DNA of 64,000 nucleotides from Galbula dea (lineage: Eukaryota > Chordata > Aves > Piciformes > Galbulidae), in contig VWZX01010081.1 of the NCBI GenBank assembly GCA_013399015.1, positions 2,834,736 through 2,898,735 of the forward strand, in the 5' to 3' direction. How positions within the stretch are numbered: position 1 is the stretch's first letter; every line of letters begins with the position of its first letter. Shown piece by piece: positions 1-14,500 of the stretch. The position numbers were made by a program, and so were the translations under genes. The notes under the pieces are model-generated. The model was given only the letters and a program-made list of their open reading frames with translations, did not search any database and was not told the origin of the DNA.

Positions 1-3000
1 AATTGAGCTTTTAGGTTGATACTAAATTAAATGGAAGACTAATTTCTTATGCAGGGATTACATATTATGATCCTTATAATACTGTGCTAAATTCAAGGCC
101 ATTAGTACTATGCAACTCCATTGGTTTTCACTGGGAATAGACCAATCATACAGAGAAGAGAGGTTGGCTCCTTTTTGCTTTGTAACAGCTGCTCTCAAAC
201 CCATTTTCACTAAAAACACACTAAGCCAAACCTTACATATCACAGAGTCCTGTGGTATATTTTTTCCATTGATTTTCCCAAATCAAACTGTTGAAGAAAT
301 AACATTCACCATCTGAATATTTTGGTTACTACTGTGAGGAAAGGCAGGAAAAATTCCCTTCTGTTTTTATAGCAGAAAAGTATATCACAGCTTGCTAAAT
401 TCTGGAGTGTTTAAGTCATACTAAAGACAACTAGAACAAGTGTTTGATTTCTGGCTTCTAAAGTTTTATGCTTGATGCAAGAACATTCTAATTTGAATGT
501 GATAATATTTCTGCTCTATAATATAAATATTGCTCTTCTTCTACAATTGGTCACAATGGAGTCAATAATGTGCACAGAAGAAATGCAAACAGAATTTGGT
601 TCAATATAAAAATTGATTAAAAAAAGCAGATTTTTATCATCATAAGTCTCTCCTGGTTTTTTATAGTTTTGATTGAGCAAAACAATCTATCACACTTGAA
701 CTTCAAGCATGTTCCTGAAGCCAACAGTTAGTACAAGTCAATTTTTAATTATGATATTTTTATAAAACCTAAAATTTATTTCCTGGTTTTGTAAAACACA
801 TTAAACAGCAAGTCATCAGTATAAATCAAGTTAATCTCAAGTGACCCCAAAGTCATCAATCTGACTGGATTTCCTGGTGAAACCTAATATAGCACCAACC
901 CACTAGCTCTCCCTCTGACACCACAGAGCAGCAAACATGGTGATAAACAAGAAGAAATCAGGTTTGTCCTAAACAAGTGTGATATTTTAACCCTTTAAAT
1001 AGAACACTCATTGTGTTTAGAATACCTGTTGAACCTTTAGGGCCAAAGTGGGTGTGTGAACTCTGAACAGGAGAATAGCACCATGAAAATAGCAATGAAC
1101 ACCTACTCCAAAATACTGAGCCTTGCAGCCTGTCTGCCTGGGCATTTGTCCCTATCCTGTTCCTACAGAAAACCACAGCAAATTCTGCTGTTGGCAGCAG
1201 AAGGAAATCTGCCCAGGGTAGCAGTAGGAGCCTTACACTGGTTTCTAGTCATTTCTGCTGGGAAGGAAACCCAAAAATGTCTATTGTGCCTTCCCCATGT
1301 ATTTTTACTGCTACAGCCCAATGGCTGCAGAGCTGCTAGAAGGATTTTCCCCCTAATTTCTATGAAGCCTCACACTCTCCCTTCTCCTTCCCATCTCCCA
1401 TTACTGCTCCTTCTCTAGAGTCATTCCCTAGGGAGGTCTCCTGCAGACTGCAAGGCAACTTCTCTCCAGCTTTTCCTCTCCAGCTCCAACACCTGTTTCT
1501 CTCAGTTAAACCAGTTTGCAAGTGCCTCTTTTAAAACTTCTCTTATGCTTTTCCAGCTGTTCTCCCTTTTGGTGGCCACCTCAGTCCTTTCCAGCTGCTA
1601 TCTGTTTAGGCACAGCTGTGCTGGCTCCATCATCTTCTGCTGGCAGCAGCCTCCTGCCTTCCCTTCATTTGTTTGTATGGACATTGCCCATGTTCTTCTG
1701 GACTTAATGCTATTAAAATACCATTGAAATATGTAAAGGATGAGAAGATGGCACAGGGACAAATGAAGGTTTGGGGTTTTTTTGCTTGTGCACAGGAGAG
1801 AGTCACAGGATTTCACTTGTACTCACTAAACGAAGAACACTTCATGTGTTGCAGTATTTTTTCTTTTAAAATTAGGATGCAGTCATTATCTGGGTCTCAG
1901 TCTACATGAACTAATGCCAGGCAAGTTCACCTAGACCAAAAAGAGGAACTATTAGAAAGCAAAACATCCTGTTAAACCTTTCCAACTTCTGTTTTCTCTG
2001 CCCTCTCTTTTGCTTTACTGAAGTTTCTGTAGGAGACCAGCAGGTGAGAGGAAGCACCTGCAGCATTTTAGGATGTTTGCTGAAATGTAGTTGCAGAATA
2101 GAGTGAGACAGCTTAAAAATATCCAATTACTTTTTTCCCTTTCCTAGGGAATAATTGCCACATACTCCATTCTTTCTTCAGCACATGAAATGGTTGCTCT
2201 TCCTGTTTACAGAGTAAGATATAGCTTGTACTTCTGTTCATATTTTTGGAACTTCAGATGCTCTTCATATTAAAAGCAATCTCACAGGCAAATGCACATC
2301 CTTATTTACACTTCCTATATTAACCCAGCTACATAGTGGCAATAAAATTCCATAAGAAATAAGAGCTCTCACTGCACATCCACAAAGCCCTCCAAAGAAC
2401 AGAGGAAGAACAGACTGTAAGCCTCATAAATCCACTTAATTTATTCATAGTAGGTGTCCACAAATCAGACATTTTTAAATCCCAGGATATTTATGATAAG
2501 ATGGTGAATGTATAAACACTCCCTCAATAACAATTCAATAACTGATGTCAAAATAACAAAACAGATAATAGTTTTCAAAACTTTCTTCTCCAAAAGTGAA
2601 TTATAAATAATGATGTGGCCTGTAGGCATTAAATCAGATCTGTAGTGGGTGAGGACAAGGATAACATTGCAAAACTTTCAGAGCCCTCTGATCCTCTGAA
2701 CAAGAATCTTCCAGCTTCCCTGCTTCAGTACTTGTAGTAATATGCAGATATTTTGCCTTCATCAAATATTCCCAAGTAATCTGTGGGGGAGATTCTATGC
2801 ATCATCCCATTTTCAGTCTCCAGAAGGATTTTCAGCTGTTACATCCACAAGAGAAAGGGGGAGGTCTGCCAATGCTATCAGCCTAGCCTGCACAGTTAGA
2901 GGTATCTCAAGCTTTTTACAGGCCACACAGAAAAGACCTTTTTTGGTCACACCCCAGTTCTAATATAGTGGGAAGAGTTTGGAAAGAGCTTTGTCAGCTA

Positions 3001-6000
3001 CATTATAAAGCTCCTCCTACACCAGCCAGTTATTGCTCTTGCTCAGTCCACATCCCCTGCTATCGAGGCAGCCATCAAATCCATCTTAGAAATAGCGTAT
3101 TTTGCTCAAGTCACCTAGATCTTTGCCTTTAGGTAGAAATAAGTAGAAATTTCCTGTTTTCCACTCCAAATACATTCATAAATGTTGCTCCTAAAGTGGA
3201 TTCTCACAACAATGTTGAGTTCCCTTCCCTGCTCTGTATGTATCAGCAACATGAAATGCATCCTCAGTCTCCCATTTGCTAGGCTAAGCAAATTAATTTT
3301 AATCTCTACTTACAAAGCAAGCTCTTCATTCCTCTGATTAACCTAATAACCATTCCCTCTGCTTGCACAAATCTGAACATGTACCCAGGGATCCAAATGA
3401 GGTCTATACAGTGGCATTAATTTAACTCTTGCTTTACTGTAGTTTTCAGCACTGAAACTCACTTTCCCGTTAATGGAAACAGTCATCTTGTGATCAGATA
3501 GTATATCCTTCCTTTATTGGCCCAATTCAAATGTTAATTGTCAGGCTTGTTAATGTGCTGCTCTGCCTTGGAAGTATTCAAGTCTCATTTGTGTGTGAAC
3601 AGGACTTAAAAAGGTTTCTGGAGATAATTCTAGATAACAGTATATAAGACCTGCATACTCCAACTGTATTTGTTAGAGAAAGGAGGAAAATGAATGTGCA
3701 GCAACAAGGGTAATTCTGTGACTCAGCTAGAAAGGTAAAAGCAGGAATCCAGTAAATATCAGTCTTTTGAGATAATAGCTTTCACTGTTCAGCTATTCTT
3801 CAGCTGTTCCTTATCTGAAGCCTCTGTGGCACATGCTGATGGGAGAGAATTCAACTTGCAGAGCCTCACAGGAGAAAGCGATGTACGCTCTAGGCCCACT
3901 TCTCAGCCACTTAACAATTACGAATGCTTTTTGTTGATCACGTAGATCAGAAATCAAGCAAACAAGACTTTCCTACCAGGAAGAAAGGTTCTGATTTACA
4001 GTATTTCTGCTTATGGAATCTTTTTTTTTTTCCTGTTTAAAATTGTTCAAGTGTGCATCAAGGTCAATTTTCTGTGAGAACAGTGGCCAACAATGCAAAA
4101 ATCGGTGCTTGCATGATTTTGGGCAATGATCAAAGTCCCTTGGTGCTCACAGGAATTCCCACACAACTGATCATTTTTGCTTTGCTCTCTCCCACTTAAG
4201 CCATTGTGAAACACTCCAAAAAATGTAAATGCAAATGCAGATCAGCCTGCTTCCTGTCAGACAGCAGCTTACAAAACGGATGGTGAATCTTTTCACAGCT
4301 CTGCCTTTTTTTTTCCCTGGGAATCCTGGTGAGTATCTTTCTCTAGGGAAGAAAAAAACATCCAGCCTGGCTTGTTAAATTCAGTGTAGTAACACACAGC
4401 ACTGCCAGAGCCCATGTGTTTTTCCTGCCTCCACCTCTCAGAATATGACATTGTCATGTCTAGGACAGACCAAGTCCATCTCATTCTACACAGTCACAAA
4501 GAGCTTTTACAACAGATTTTTTTACAACATAGGCTTGAAGAAGCAGGACAGCAAAGCCATAGCCCAGATGGCCACAGTGGCCCCCCCCAGTCCCCTGCTG
4601 TACATGCAATACAGGAAAGTCAGGCAAAACAGACATGGTGGAATCAAGTGGCCCCTTTCTACAATGAAAAACAAGTCCTTAGATACCAGTTTTATCTAAG
4701 CAATGTAAAAGAAGTTTACTAATTGCTGTTTGGTGTCTGCCACAGCCTTACTGTCCCTCAGCCTATCGGTGCACTGGCATTCACACTCGATTTCAGTGTT
4801 CATCAAGCTTCCACAATTAACAGAGGGAGGATAATACTTGTATTAGCTTCTGTATTTAACTTGAAGAGACAGATGAATGATACTAAGTAATCATCAATAG
4901 TTAGACAACAGGACTTAATATGGTTTTAGAAACAGGCAATGGAAGGTTTAATTGCATACAGCAAGACTTCAAGATCATTGAGATCACTTCCATCTGATGC
5001 TAATGACTGTGGTTTCCCAAATTAAACCTCAGAATTTACAGCCAGGCTCAGCACCCATCTTGCTTAGATCACTTCTTATAAGCAGTAATGACCAGTAACA
5101 ACACAGCCAAAAGCCCAGGTGGCTCTCCTGCAAATGTACATGTTAGAGCCTTGAGACCTGATCCTGCAGCTGCCAGCTTCACCCTGTGAAAACGATTAGC
5201 AGCTGGCTTCATGTCTAGAAAAAGAAAATTAAATATGCTGCATTTTCACAGCCATCAATCAGTAGATACTGTGCCAGGAAACCTTCATAATGATGTAGAT
5301 ATTGCCAACTGACTTCACAAAAAAAACCAAAATCTTTTCAGGAGAGAAACATGAAGACAACAGATGACCCCGGCAAACACTTGCACACAGATGGTAGTGA
5401 CCCCTTTCTTATTTGGATGGGAGGGGACAAAGACCAGAAAGCACCTTCCCTGGCAGAGGTGCCAGTGCTCACCCTTGTACCTAAGGGCAGCAGTGGCAGC
5501 AAGAGAACATTTCTCAGCAAACTTCTGCTCTACCTCCCTGGAGCTGTGGCATCAGACATGTCCGCTGCTTTACATGACTAGATGAGTGACATTTCTTTCC
5601 TTGCTGAGTTTTCTGTTCTTCTTACCAAGAAGAAAGTTCAGAGAGCAGAAGAACTTGAAATGAAAAATAAAGTTGGAAACCTTACAGTTACATAAGGGAT
5701 GCAAGTAAACACAGTGGGGAGCAATACAACAGTATTAATGAACAAAATGTTACTTTCTGGGTTTTGATTGCTTTTTTCCCCTAATGTTCTGCAAAATGAC
5801 TGAAAGCTATCAGCAGCATCACTGCTCTTAAATGTTGTATTTCCAGTGATTTTTCTGCATATACCCCTTCTTTATTATCTTTGCTTCCTGACAGAGATAC
5901 TGAAGTGTCTGGCATGACTCATGCTGTGAGCAATCCTTTTGTGAGAGCTGAATGAAATCAGGCTGATAACATGGGCAATTCCATTAAGAAACCCAGCCAG

Positions 6001-7833
6001 GTGACTGGTTACATGCCACATTGGTGAAATTATGCAGGCAGAACTCTTAATGCTATCATATTGTTTTAGATCATGTTTTCTGTGGTGTAGGAGGAAGTAG
6101 TTGTCTGCTCAGTGGAGAAGTGTTGGAGATGACTGAAGTAAAACAGCAGGAGGAGGCTGATATGATTAAGTCACACAGCCAACTGCCCATGTATAACACA
6201 GTAATGGAGGTGAAAGTAGAGGGCAAGCTAAAATTAAGTCAAAAGGCTACACAGAGGACAGGGAGAGGATGTTCAGTGAGCTGGTTTGTACAGCAGGTAG
6301 AGTGCAAAATTTTGATGCCCTGTATTTAGATGTTTCCTGTTAATACTGATGCTAACATTGTACTAACTAGTGCTGGAATGGGCAGTCTGTTTAGCAAGCA
6401 TGCATGGAGAGAGAAATGTTTAATTACTTTTACAGTCATGGGCAGAGAGGTCAGATGACAGCCTGTGAGTAAAATGCCCAGCAGCCACATTGGACAACAG
6501 AAGTTAAAAACAACCTAGGAGTAATTGGGAGACAACTGGGGTTAGATCTGGACCCACTCTAGTGATTGTTCAGAAATCTTCAGTGGGAAATGAGGTCTTA
6601 ATTTTGCTACAAGCCAGCAGGTAAGAATACTGTTATTGTAGGAAATCTTGGTTGCTACAAAGACAACACAGTCTACTCTAAATTGTTGCCTCTGGGTAGA
6701 ATGATGTTTAATACACGTCACAAAAACAGCTGGTCATGTGAGCCATAGGTCAAACTAGGGTATCAGCACCATAGTGCTCTCCAAGGAAGAAATGATCCAT
6801 AAAAAGTCATTAGAAATTTCAGCAGTTTTGTGCAGAGGCTGCTGTGGGTCACATGTCAGGTTGTCATTTGGTTCCTAGGCATATCTCAAGCAAACATTTT
6901 GGAACAGAAACTTTGCAAAGATCACTCTTGCTAGCCATCTTCATGGTTCTATTGTAGGTTTTTGTGATGCTGTTTCAACTCAAGGCCCATGCCTACTTCA
7001 GAATAATTTCCACTGACAGTTTACATCATTGCATAGACTCAGAATTGTGCAAGTCACCATCTCCATACTTTTCTGGAAGACAGCAGTACTAACTGATACA
7101 GCCACACAGTCAGACACTACAGAAAGGAGTGCTAGAAATTCCTATAAATTTATGTAGTCACTAAGAGCAGACTATCATCTTCATCTATGGATAAGGAACT
7201 ACAAAACCAGAGAACTAGTTACAAACCCAAGCAGGAGTGAAAGATCTAGCTACTTCAGAGATGAGAAAGAACTCAGTGCCTTGCAGAAGCTGACTGGACA
7301 CTACTCAGCACTGGGGTCAGAGCAAATATCTCATCTTCCATGTTTTGACACACAAAGTTGATGGGAAGTGCTCATAAACCAGGAAATCCCAGAGTTGAGG
7401 TTGTTTTTTCTGCCTCAATTTGCTCCTTGTCCTTGCAAGTTCTAGTCCAGTCTGTGGCATGATCATATACCAATGTACTTGAGGATGGGTGCTTCCTTCA
7501 GTGCCCAGGATAGAGGGCACCTCATAACCAAGCAGTGAGCCATGTCATTGTCTGAGCATGTGGCTTTAATGTGTGTAATGCCACAAATTAGCAAAATGGA
7601 AGTGCCAGTCATTTCCTGATAGGGTTTTCCTGCTTTATTATAGGAACTAGGTACTTAATGCACTGCCATTAATTTAGTTCCACAGGCTTTGTGAGGTGAA
7701 GGGCAAAAGTTATTAAAGCAAAAGAGTGAATGTCCTTTAACAGGGAGGGAGAGCAGGTAAAGTGACATAGGGGATACAGATGCAGTCAAAGTCTTTGTTG
7801 CTTCAGTTTCTCAAAGAAATTTAATTACAGTCA
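1..7833. other. Non-coding flank (or VWDE intron 1), no gene seen
   Basis: AT-rich sequence lacking CpG clusters, with stops frequent in all frames. The open frames present are short, lack recognisable domains and are not flanked by convincing splice or start signals. I see no repeat family I can name here. A mostly T tract lies at 4021-4032 and a C run near 4580. Confidence 0.6.
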
Positions 7834-8010
7834 GACAGTGGAACAGGTTACCCAGAGAGGTTGTGGAAGCCTCATCCCTGGAAGCTTTTAAGACAAGGCT
7901 TGATGGGGCCCTGGGCAACCTGATCTAGTGGATGGTGTCCCTGCCAGGCAAGGGGGTTGGAGCTAGATGATCTTTAAGGTCCCTTCCAACTCTGACAATT
8001 CTATGATATT
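7834..8010 (+). repeat. CR1 LINE, 3' end fragment
   Basis: Reads GGAACAGGTTACCCAGAGAGG, then the GGGGCCCTGGGCAACCTGAT block, GGGGGTTGGAGCTAGATGAT and CCCTTCCAACTCTGACAATTCTATGAT. These are the well-known CR1 3' untranslated blocks in sense orientation. The copy is 5'-truncated, as is normal for CR1, and carries scattered substitutions. Confidence 0.93.
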
Positions 8011-8401
8011 TAGCACAGTTAATTTGAAGTTGATAACAGGAACACAAGGCACCAAGAAAGAGGGCTAAAACAGGGTGTCTCTAGGTTGTCACAGAACTGC
8101 TGAATCCACTGTAATAGCCAAATAATTATCTGAATCATTAAAAGTTATCTTCAAAAACTTATGGAGAACCTCAAGATCCAAAGGACAAAGGCAAAAGCAC
8201 AAATTCAGTACTTAATATCAAGAATTGAAGAAAGGACTATGAGAACCTACTCATCGGACTGACTTCAATGCAGGTTCCTAACGAATCACAACTTGCAGAG
8301 TTATTAAGAAAAATTAACAGGAATAAAATCTGTTACTAAGGGTGATGCACAAAAAGCACAGCAACTCATTAGACCTGTGCACTTGGATTTGAGAGTTCAC
8401 A

Positions 8402-8555
8402 GCTGGAGTACTATGTCTAATTTTGATCATCACACTTAAATAAAGCTGGACAAATTAGAGGCAGTTCAAAAAGGGAGCAGCAAAGCTAACAAGGGGCATG
8501 GAAAAGTGACCTGCAAGGAAAGATAAAAGAAATGGGCTTATCTTAGGAAAGAAAG
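8402..8555 (+). repeat. Ancient CR1-like LINE fragment
   Basis: CTGGAGTACTATGTCTAATTTTGATC, then GGACAAATTAGAGGCAGTTCAAAA, then GGAAAGATAAAAGAAATGGGCTTATCTTAGG follow, in order, the old amniote CR1 pattern coding for LEYC.QF and ERL.ELGL near the RT C-terminus. It is far more decayed than the other CR1 copies in the window, which suggests an older insertion. Boundaries are approximate and similarity may continue further right. Confidence 0.6.
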
Positions 8556-11500
8556 CACTGAAGGGGTTTCTGTTTGGTCTTCTAACATGGGGAGTAGAGA
8601 AGGCAGCAGCTGGATATTCCCCATATTTGTAGAGAGCAGAGGAAGAGGGAGACCAGCCTGACCTCAACACAGGTGAAGGCTGGACACTTTCTAAGCATAA
8701 GAGGGTTGAGTGGTAGGACACCCTGTCTACTGAGATCCATGTCCACAAAACTCCTTTGATCTGGAGCTGAGAAAGGGATAGGTAAACCCCTTGAGTGGAT
8801 GGTTAGCAATGTTAAATCCTGCCTCAAAAAAGTGGAAAGTGCATTGATGGGAAAAAGCTGGTGGGGATTACTAAGAACAATTTGCACCTTACGAGCCAGC
8901 TGCTTTCTCTGACAACATTACTGGTCTAGTGAGTATAAGGCAAGTGCGAGGTGTGATGTAGTCTGACTTCACCAGCATCTCCAGACCAGCAAGTTAATGG
9001 TTTCAGAGACAGGAAAATAGGGATAAAAGTGTCCCATCCACTGAGGTGCCTGATCTCTGAACCCAGAGCTGCCCAAAGGGGAGCCTGCCATAAAGGAACA
9101 GTGCGTGTGCAACCAACCAACTGCTAACAGCATTCATTTGGGAAGTTTTGCTCAGGCAGTCCCAGAGCAGATGCCAAGCCTCTCCTTTTGCTGTTTCTTA
9201 CATGCTTTGATTATTCCAAAGCTCAGAGCTTGCTCCCTGTTCTTTTCTTCCTTTTTATCCTCCAGCAATTCCATCCTAAAGATCACACAGTGGTAGCTTC
9301 AATGGAAAAAACATACTTCTGGGAAAGTCTCAGCTGTGGCCAGTCAACAGTTTCCAAGAGAACAATTTTTCATCAGGAACCTAGCAGCCAGCTCCACCAC
9401 AGATTTCAGTAGCAGCTGAGCTTTAAGTGCCTTATATTTCTGCATATCAGGGTTATCAGTCAGGCACCCAGAAAATGAGGAGCATAAAAGTAATGATCAC
9501 CTCTGACATGGCTGGAGTGCCTTTTCTGGTGTGACACAGGCCCTCATGGCAGCTGTATCAATCACCTCCTTGGGGCAGCATTCTCAGGGCACATTTTTTT
9601 CTCTAAAACATCAATAGTAGCTAAGATTTTTTTAAACACTGTCATCCATTTCAGTCAATCATATTCTTCATAATTTCAGTCTCTTTCTATTGGGAAATTT
9701 GGAGTATATTTCATAGTATGAGGTGTCAAGAGAACAACTGCATCAAGGAACAACATCCTTTCCCTTGCCACTTATGTTTGCCCAAGAAATACATGCAGTG
9801 GCAATATATACACAGCACATCCAGTCAAGCAAGAGAGTAAGTAACACTTCTGAAGCACTGCCCTATACTAGCCATTTCTTAAACATACTAAAAAGTCTAA
9901 CATTCAGAATGTCCACATGACCAGAGATCAGATTTTTAGATAGCTTGATCTTGCTGCCCAACCTCCTACTTATTTTTTTTTCCCCTCTCCTTCATAACAT
10001 TTGGATTATTTAAAGCCTTAATGGGTAAAGCTAGTGCTTTACTAGATTGCTCATGCAATTGCCTTAACTCATTTATATGTAATAGTCTCAGAAAGAGCTT
10101 ATACTTTTCACTTGTATCAGCCAAAAAGCATACTGGAATTAACATATGGTATCTCTATTCACTTTAGACCAATTCCAAATACTCAGGGGCAAGTTGTTAG
10201 CAGACAGAGTAAAACAAACACTTAAAACCCATGCCAAGCTCTAAACAGACAAGGGTGTGAACAGGCTCCCTTTTTCCTTGAGCAACAGGGGACTGGTTAG
10301 AGGCCACTCCTCAGAGGAACCATGCAGATACTCCCCTGGGGCAGCACCTGGGGCTCTGAGCAAAAGAATTTGCAAAGCTTTTAGGGAATTCCTGGGTGCT
10401 GCTTGGAAAGATAAGTTCAGCATCAAAGCAATATGCTCTATTAAGAGCTCAAACCAAGCAACAGTTCACATATGTTATGTCCCACATGGAGGGAATGGGG
10501 TTGGGTATAACTCCTGGTGTACATTGTTGACTGCCAGAAGATTACATGACCTACCTCAGTCCTTTCCTGCCCTATTTGCTTTGACCTTCTGTTGTTTTGC
10601 CTGAGTGTCCTGTAACTCAGTGTTCCTGGCTCAGGCTAGACATCAGGGCAAGAGGGACAGGCTGTCTGTTTCCCCTCCCCCCAGTGTATTTCTTTCTCCT
10701 TCTAGCAAGGTTTTGTCTTGGAGACATGGAATTATTTTTTTCCCACTGTCAGTGTAAATGGGGCTAACTCAGATGTAGTGTTAATTTTATTTGGGCCAGA
10801 AGAAATGATTAATTGGTTTGTTTATTCTCTTTAATCTTCATGTAGTTTTTTAACAGCTACAACTCCTGCTTGATCTGGCAGGAAAAAACTAAACAAGCCC
10901 AACTCTTATTTTAACTACATGTATGTACAAGACACCTATGTATCTTATAAAGAGGCTGAAAAGCAGATTCTTCCACTGTCTCCATATACATCATATGCAC
11001 ACATGATCACATCTTAGGTCTTTAGATCCTGCTTTCATGGCAGAGAAGACAGCCTAATGACTATTTGCAGAGCCTTTTGCAAAGAGCTGGACTGCCATTT
11101 CTCATGAAATCACAGCCAAAGTAAGCTGCTGCTATCAGAAATCTTTGAAAGGGTTTTGGCATTACAAAAATACTGCAAATTATTATTGCAAATAAGAATC
11201 AATCTGTATAAAAAACTATGTCATTCTTGGCATAAACACACAAAGTTCATGGACTATTCTAAGACAAGGTTTGCCTTGAAAGAGAAAAGGTCATCTTTGC
11301 TATCTTAGAAGAGGATTCTAAATGATGGGACACATTCCAAGAATAGGTTTGAGAAGAAAATATGAAAGCTGCAATCCTATGATCAGAGTGATAATGGGTT
11401 TGGTCCCTGATTAAAGAGAAATCTTCAGCTTTGATGTACTCTTTGTAGTCAAGGAGTCATAATAAGTAACAAATATCACAGAATGAGTTTGAGAGAAACA

Positions 11501-14500
11501 CAGAAATTAACTTGTTCAGATGTCCACTTCAAGTCAGACCTACACTGTATTATCCAGAGCATTGACAGGGACACTGATGACAGATCAGTCTTGTTGGCAA
11601 CATGAACAAATTTGCATGGTGGCTAAGAAGAAATGAAACCTAAAAAGGGTGCAAGAATGGAGGATGGGCAGTTGTCCCCTAGGACAAATGAAGACTGTCT
11701 TTCTGTTGAAGAAATTTGTACAGATATTGCAGGTGATGTGGATCCAGAGTGTTTTGGATGCATAGCTAGGGGAGTCATTCATTTATGTGGCTGATTTCTA
11801 CAGTATGGGAGATAAATCAAAGTTAGACAGCCTTGCTTCAGGTAGAGGACAGGGAAATGCATCTATTATAGAAGGACCATCAAGAGACCCAAGTGTTCTC
11901 CCTGCCTTATGTTCCCACACAGCTGAGCAACAACAGTTTAGCAATAAGAACTACAATGAAAAGCAGTAGGCTGACTCTTTTCTGCACTGCTCCTGCCAAA
12001 ATGACTCTGTGCTTTTACACTAGGCTATCAGGATTGGGGTAAGTGTCATGCTAAGACACACTTTACTCTTCTATATATTGATCTTGTGTGCATGCATTGT
12101 TTTCCTGACTCCAGAGCAACAGGAGCTGTGTAACTTTCAGCTTGTAATGTGGTGGACATCTAACAGCAGATCTGTGTTTTGCATCTGGCTGTCCTGCAGT
12201 CAGAATAAAGAGAATAAAAAAGAATAAGGGTTCATGATACACAGCAGTTCATGGAATGAAGGCAGTTGAGACACAAACCAAAAGCACAGAGATCATACTC
12301 CTTAGAGCAAACCCAAGGACACAAGCATCCTCCAGAACATGTTACAAGTGAACAGAACTTGGATCAAAATGGCATTGGTGCCACTTTGCACTAAACCAGC
12401 AAGATCTACTGTAGTTTCATTTTGAATATGACAAACTATATGGCCCAAATGAAAAAAAAACCCAACCATTTTTCTAAAAGTTTAAGTATTTCCTTTCAAC
12501 ATCTTTACAAGTGAAGTGACTCAGTGCCTTCTGTTTCCAAGACATTTAATTTTAGGTTGAAGAGGAGTTTAGTTTTGACTTTCAGTTATTATCAGTCTTT
12601 ATGTGATTTTACAGATTGGATTTCTCTTGAAAAACTGGAAGATTTCATTTTAGATTGATATCAGTCACTTTTCCTCACTGGACCAGTGAATTACAAACCA
12701 TCTACCTACTAAATTTTCCCATGTGCCTGTAACATCTGTTCAACAGTTGCCTTTTTTCAGAATTTACTACAGCACAGGATTATAGCTAGGCTTTTCTGCC
12801 CCTCCTGCAGGCTCTCTTTTCCTTTGTGTTTTGCTTTGGGTGCTGTCTGTACTTATTGCAGCAGAAAAATGTAGAACATTAGCATTTGTTAATCCTTTTA
12901 AGACCTCAAGTCTTCACATGCTTGGGCAACTCTGCTTTTCATTGTGCCTGTCTCTGGAATAGCCTCAAAATTCCAGATACAGCAAAAATAACCCAAAGTG
13001 TAACCTGGCCCTGTGGTGCTGCTGGAAGGCTGGTTTAGAATTAAGATAATTCAATGGTTTAAGTGTGTTTGCTGCATTCCCTAGGAGCAAACTTTTATCC
13101 CAGTTTGCAATGATTTAGCCATTCAGTTGTTATTAATACTGAGCCATGCTGCTGAATCTACATGTTCCATAAGGAAATAACCTAGATTTTAGTGCTTTCC
13201 TTTACACTAGACACTTATTTCAGCAAATAATAGAAAGGATGAAATGTAACATGTCCTTAGCCTACAATTTTACAGTGGCATGACAGAAAAGGAATGAGAG
13301 GTTAAAAAAGAGCTAGCAAAGATCTTCACAGTAAAATTGGACCCTGGCTTTTCTTTCACACCACATTTGAAAGTAATACATAGGTTAAAGAGAGATGCAA
13401 TTCCTGATGAAAAAGGGAAAGCTGAAGGAAGGTGGGGAAATGCTGGGGAATGAAGTGAAAGGGGGAGAAACAGCTACATCTCTGTCCTTCATTCCTAGCA
13501 TGATTCACCTCCCCAGGCCTGAACATTGAGCCTCTTGGTGTTCCTCAAACAGAAACATAGACCTGTCTGCAACAGGCTTCAAATGAAAGGCAATAAGCCT
13601 TGTCCTGCTTACTTCTGTTGGTGAAAAGCTGGGCTTTGGACTGCTGAGACTGAAACATGCCAAACATGATCAGCTGCAAAATTAGTCTAGCCAATGCAAG
13701 AAACTCCAAAAGAAAAAACAACACAAACACTAACCTAAAAATTAAGAAGGAGGAATTCAACATCAATTTTTCAAAAATCAGAATTAAGGATCAGGCAGGT
13801 AGGGAGATTCTTTAAGAGGCATGATGACACTATTTTTGACCACCTTTTGTCTCTGGACTTTATTCACAGCAAATGTGATTTTAAAGGTAAAGTTTGCTTA
13901 AATAACATGGGGTGAGAGAGAGAGAGTCCAGTAAGGACATTTACTTCATTCAGCAGTGCAGAATAAAGCAGCTGGCTCACCTCTAAAACAGGTGAATGCA
14001 CTTATCCAGAGCAGTTCAGCTTTGATAACCCAAGAGGAGCAATTTTCTTTGCTGCACAGCATGTGGACCAGAAAGGCAAGAGCAGTCACAACCAGGAGGC
14101 TGAGCTGGGAGATGCCTAAAGTCTGACACTGGAGCAGGTGACAGCAGGTAAAACTGTGCCCTTTAGGGACTTTGTGTCTATCTCACCCACTTCAGAAGGC
14201 TCATCTATGAGCACACAGCTAAGTGCTTCCTGGCAGAAGTGCACTGTCTCTCTCACCTAGAAAAAGAAGAGGCATCTTCCACCTCATTATAGCCAATAAG
14301 CAGAGGTTTGGAGAAAAAAAAACACCCCTAATTTTTATCCCCCATTCCCTGGTTTCTGCTCCACATGGACATCATGAGGGAGCAGAACATTTTGGTATCA
14401 GACCTATAGATTTTCTTGATGAAATTATGCATTTTATAATCACCATTGAATATGCATTGTGGAAAGAAAAATAAAAGGGAGGAAAACCACTTTGGAAGCT

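Noticed and set aside
1545..1727. Leader-like open frame (MLFQLFSLLVATSVLSS) as a possible VWDE signal-peptide exon
   Set aside because: Hydrophobic start is suggestive, but no acceptable phase-1 GT donor follows in frame and it lies 25 kb away; low-complexity Leu/Ser runs occur by chance.
8582..8887. 101-codon minus-strand open frame
   Set aside because: No domain; it overlaps another frame on the same strand and lies next to an old CR1 fragment.
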